Below, one piece after another: positions 31,606 through 34,519 of a stretch of 34,519 nt of DNA (position 1 is the first letter of the stretch; each line of letters begins with the position of its first letter). The stretch is from a virus. Under the pieces are notes generated by a model. That model searched no databases, was not told where the DNA came from, and saw only the letters and a program-made list of their open reading frames with translations. Location of the stretch: IMG/VR virus record IMGVR_UViG_3300043410_000718, positions 1 through 34,519 of that record; one strand, written 5' to 3'. A program made the translations under genes and the position numbers.

Positions 31606-32560
31606 ATCCTAAAGGAAATCCATTTCTGAATTCAGCACCCATTTTTGGAACTATCATTTGATAAGCCATAATAAGTTCTCTAATCCCTTTATCTAAATTC
31701 CAATGTGGTCTCCAACCAGTTTCTTCTATCTTTTCATTTGAAACTATGTAATCCCTTTTATCCGGGTCTTCATAGAAATCATTGTAAGATATTGCAAAAT
31801 CAGGAACATGCTTTTTGATTTTTTCTAACAATTCCTCTTTGTTCAAATTTGCATCACTTAACCCCACATTAAACACCTCACCTTTATACTTATCATATCT
31901 ATCTAACATAAATACAAACGCACTTGCAACATCTCTAATATGTATGAAGTTTCTTTTGAATTTTTTTTCAAAAATAACAATATACTTATCGGTAATCGCT
32001 TTGTAGGTAAAATCATTCACTAATAAATCCGTTCTCATTCTCGGTGATACTCCAAAGACTGTAGCCAATCTGAATATAATAGCATCAGTTGAAGTTCTTA
32101 AGAAATTCTCAGCATCACATTTAGTTTGTCCATATACTGAAATAGGAGTTAAAGGTGATTCTTCCGTGCATTCCGTTTGACCTTCTCCGATTCCATATCC
32201 ACTATTTGTATTAGGATATAAAATCTTTTTACCCTTTCCGTTTGTGTATTTAACTATATTTACGATTTGTTGGAAATTTACTTCCTTTGCTAATTTAGGA
32301 TCATTAGCACAAGCAGGAAATCCTACAATTGCAGCCAATGGAATAATTACATCTGCTTCGTTACATAGTTTTTCCAACAATGCTTCATTACGAACATCCC
32401 CATATACAAATCTAAATTTAGAAGTATAAGCATGAGATAATAAAGATGTTTGATTGAATAATAACTTATCTAATACAATAACTTCATGTCCCTCGTCCAA
32501 CATTCTTGCAGTAATAACTGAACCTAGATACCCTGCACCTCCTGTGATTAAAATTTTCAT
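31589..32560 (-). CDS. NAD-dependent epimerase/dehydratase (canonical extended SDR)
   Basis: This is a 323-residue extended SDR. The Rossmann loop is 'ILITGGAGYLGSVIT' (3-17), the Ser region 'ILYPNTNSGYGIG' (113-125), and the active site 'SVYGQTKCDAE' has Tyr143 and Lys147, a complete YxxxK. 'DPDKRDYIVSNEKIEETGWR' near the C terminus is typical of UDP-glucose epimerase/dehydratase-like nucleotide-sugar enzymes. Unlike the other two SDRs of the operon it keeps the catalytic tyrosine. It overlaps neighbours by 4 and 17 bases. It probably epimerises, dehydrates or reduces a nucleotide sugar feeding the glycosyltransferase-like genes. Confidence 0.84.
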   Translation of the reverse strand: MKILITGGAGYLGSVITARMLDEGHEVIVLDKLLFNQTSLLSHAYTSKFRFVYGDVRNEALLEKLCNEADVIIPLAAIVGFPACANDPKLAKEVNFQQIVNIVKYTNGKGKKILYPNTNSGYGIGEGQTECTEESPLTPISVYGQTKCDAENFLRTSTDAIIFRLATVFGVSPRMRTDLLVNDFTYKAITDKYIVIFEKKFKRNFIHIRDVASAFVFMLDRYDKYKGEVFNVGLSDANLNKEELLEKIKKHVPDFAISYNDFYEDPDKRDYIVSNEKIEETGWRPHWNLDKGIRELIMAYQMIVPKMGAEFRNGFPLGYANNT

Positions 32561-33291
32561 AACCCCTTAATTTTATCTAATATTTTGTTTTGAATATCCT
32601 TTACATTGAAATCTTGATAAACTAATCCATGATTTCCATTACCACTACCATCCCATATTTTGAAACGGGAAAGATTTTCAGTAGTGAATTTATATTTTGC
32701 CAAAGTAAATCTTCTGATTATATCTGGATTGAACAAATCTATTTCTTCTTTATTTAATGATTTTTCCATTAGAATTAAATCATCAATCAATCCTTTATAC
32801 CACCAACTATATTGATATAAATGTGGTTCAATATAATGTGGCGCCGCTGCTCCGATGTGTAAAGGAGTATTATCATAACTAACTATATCATAGATAATAG
32901 GAAGTTCTTTTGATACACCATTACAAGTTACTTTGAACATTTTATTAGCATAATCAATAGAATAGAAAATATCATTCCATTCTCTATCAAAATCATACAT
33001 AAATGTAAGATTCATATTTTCACTATCGGTTATACCTCTTGTCCATAATTGTGCAGTTATTACATATAAATCATCTTCTTTATTGATGAATACACCAGAA
33101 TGAAGACCTGATTTGGCAAATATACCAATTACATCCGAACCCTTTGCCGGGTCTCTTTCAATTTTAAACTTACAATAAATTGTAAAATCTTTATGAAAGA
33201 AAGATTTTAAATTCGGTTTCTTTGAAGTGTTAAAGGTGGATTGATCCCAAACTTTAAAACTTATATCTTTATCAAAATTTATATGTGCCAT
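32557..33291 (-). CDS. LamG-like (concanavalin A-like) lectin domain protein
   Basis: This is a 244-residue, beta-rich protein. 'FHKDFTIYCKFKIERDPA' (32-49), 'LYVITAQLWTRG', 'IFYSIDYANKMFKVTCNGVS' and 'WWYKGLIDDLILMEKSLNKE' form the strand series of a LamG/Laminin_G_3 jelly roll; the last stretch (W-x-G-x-I-D-D-x-x-x-x-x-x-L) is its most conserved block. No signal peptide is present. Phage LamG domains usually decorate capsids or tail fibres and bind glycans. It is coupled by TAATG to the radical SAM gene, so it may bind or present the modified product. It could also be a substrate for the modifying enzymes around it. Confidence 0.68.
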   Translation of the reverse strand: MAHINFDKDISFKVWDQSTFNTSKKPNLKSFFHKDFTIYCKFKIERDPAKGSDVIGIFAKSGLHSGVFINKEDDLYVITAQLWTRGITDSENMNLTFMYDFDREWNDIFYSIDYANKMFKVTCNGVSKELPIIYDIVSYDNTPLHIGAAAPHYIEPHLYQYSWWYKGLIDDLILMEKSLNKEEIDLFNPDIIRRFTLAKYKFTTENLSRFKIWDGSGNGNHGLVYQDFNVKDIQNKILDKIKGL

Positions 33292-34519
33292 TATCTTATA
33301 CTTTTACAAATGTTCCAGAAATCTTCCAATTCAGGGAATGTTTTTAAGAAATCAGTTCCTCTTCTCTTATCATGCTCACTGAAGAATCTATAAAAATCCT
33401 TTCTATCTCTTTTCAATGAATGTTCTTCTTTTGGTGCAGTTACAACATCATAGATTCTTCTTAACTTATGAATCTCTACATCGGTAAATCCAATTGGGTT
33501 TTGTGTTCCTAAACTTTCATAGAAATCCATCAATTGTGCTTGTTCATAAACTTCTTTATGCCAATCATCAGTGATAATATTTGCACCTTGATGATTTGGG
33601 TGTCTTAAATAAGAACTATCTAAACCAATTGGATAGAACCAATATCTATCAGTATTAGTAAATTCACTCTTTAATTTATATACATCTCTAATCAATCCCT
33701 TATATGATGGAATACTTAACACATTGTAAGTTCCCATAATAGAAATTGTAAGTTTTGGAATCTCACTTAATAATTCAGCACATCTATCATACCATTGGTT
33801 GTAATCAAATCCATTACGAATGTAGTTTGCTTGCTCACCCCATCCATCACAAGAAGTAAATAAGATAAATTCTCTAACCAATCCTTCACCACTAATTCTC
33901 TTAATCTTCTCTTTTGCTTGTTGATAAAGTTTTTCAGGTGCTCCCAAATTAGAATTGATTGCCAATTTTAATTGAGGATTTGGATTATCAATTACATAAT
34001 CAAATACTTTGAATGTATCCTTATGTAACAAAGGTTCTCCACCGGTAATTCTGAAGTTTAATAATGATGGATATAAATTAGGCCACCATTTCCAAAACGC
34101 TTCAACATATGGATTATGTTCGTTTTGTTTGTAAGGTTGCTTTCCTTCTCTAATCAAATGGTCTAATCCATTATGACGAGTTGATGTTGGATATGCACCA
34201 AACTGCTCAATCTCATCCCACCATTGTGTAGAGAATTGAGGATAACAATAAGAACATTTAAAGTTACAAGTGTTACTAAATGAAACTTCTACATATGAAG
34301 GATTTACATCTTCCATATAAGAACTATTCTTTATCTCTTCAAAATGTGGCAATGCCCACTCTTCAGCAGATTTAAAAGTTCTATCTGAAAACTCATTTGA
34401 ATTATCTTCAACTTTCCAACAATAATCACATTCCGATGGTCTTAACCCTTGCAACATTTCTCTTCTTAATTCCTTTTTATATTTGGTATTATGAAGCGCA
34501 GATGGGTTTGTATCCAAAT
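33291..34519 (-). CDS. Radical SAM protein with N-terminal twitch domain (5' end cut by window)
   Basis: At least 409 codons are visible. The frame is open to the window edge, and the only start-like codon at the edge is TTG, so the true start lies beyond the window. Numbered from that TTG, Cys84, Cys88 and Cys91 ('NTCNFKCSYCYPQF') form the CxxxCxxC motif that holds the [4Fe-4S] cluster. Before it, 'LRPSECDYCWKVED' (Cys30, Cys33, Trp34) is the CxxCW signature of N-terminal twitch radical SAM proteins, which may bind a second iron-sulfur cluster. 'RITGGEPLLH' supplies the GGE SAM-binding motif. Such enzymes modify peptides, sugars or proteins by radical chemistry; the substrate is unknown. It is the first visible gene of the coupled operon. 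Confidence 0.85.
   Translation of the reverse strand, partial: LDTNPSALHNTKYKKELRREMLQGLRPSECDYCWKVEDNSNEFSDRTFKSAEEWALPHFEEIKNSSYMEDVNPSYVEVSFSNTCNFKCSYCYPQFSTQWWDEIEQFGAYPTSTRHNGLDHLIREGKQPYKQNEHNPYVEAFWKWWPNLYPSLLNFRITGGEPLLHKDTFKVFDYVIDNPNPQLKLAINSNLGAPEKLYQQAKEKIKRISGEGLVREFILFTSCDGWGEQANYIRNGFDYNQWYDRCAELLSEIPKLTISIMGTYNVLSIPSYKGLIRDVYKLKSEFTNTDRYWFYPIGLDSSYLRHPNHQGANIITDDWHKEVYEQAQLMDFYESLGTQNPIGFTDVEIHKLRRIYDVVTAPKEEHSLKRDRKDFYRFFSEHDKRRGTDFLKTFPELEDFWNICKSIR

Noticed and set aside
1-34519. tRNA genes, CRISPR arrays, insertion sequences, attachment sites
   Set aside because: No cloverleaf-like sequence, regularly spaced repeat, transposase or long direct repeat was seen by eye; gaps are too short for most of these.

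Overview
The window looks like part of an AT-rich, T4-like (myovirus) phage genome. Every gene I can support lies on the minus strand, coding is almost gapless (no non-coding stretch over 150 bases), and I see no rRNA, tRNA, CRISPR array or insertion sequence. Virion genes are recognisable by domain and order: terminase large subunit (gp17), portal (gp20), prohead protease (gp21), scaffold (gp22), major capsid protein (gp23), then a run that fits gp13-gp14-gp15. Most start codons are preceded by A/T-rich sequence without a Shine-Dalgarno motif, and the phage carries its own ribosomal protein bS21. Together these suggest a Bacteroidota host, probably aquatic; this is inference.

Layout in transcription order, from high to low coordinates. 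(1) 34517-19805 holds 17 genes with at most 3 nt between neighbours and mostly 1-62 nt overlaps, apparently one translationally coupled operon. It encodes a twitch-type radical SAM protein, a LamG-like lectin domain, three NAD-dependent epimerase/dehydratases, a 2OG-Fe(II) oxygenase-like protein, a PLP aminotransferase, the two halves of a thiamine-diphosphate enzyme on separate genes, three related glycosyltransferase-like proteins, a sulfotransferase-like protein, three SGNH-hydrolase-like proteins and a small exported protein. (2) 19790-14495 holds a 1301-residue multidomain protein (NMNAT-like nucleotidyltransferase at the N terminus, ligase-like KTDG domain at the C terminus), an Asp/Asn beta-hydroxylase-like oxygenase and an NRDE/TANGO2-like Ntn-hydrolase. 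(3) 14454-9418 is the packaging and portal block. (4) 9339-3390 is the head-assembly block, with bS21 between protease and scaffold, ended by a strong intrinsic terminator. (5) 3292-1 holds a methyltransferase, a ferritin-like (DUF5856-type) protein and the neck/tail-completion genes; the last is cut by the window edge.

Reading of function: the left third builds and packages the head. The right-hand operon looks like a pathway to make, attach and trim an unusual modified sugar or other small molecule, perhaps on the virion or host surface. The most unusual features are the split TPP enzyme, the duplicated SDR+SGNH gene pair whose SDRs lack the usual catalytic tyrosine, the 1301-residue fusion with a possible ADP-ribosyltransferase-like middle domain, phage bS21 in a Shine-Dalgarno-poor genome, and a recurrent NATAAATA element that faces against the genes.
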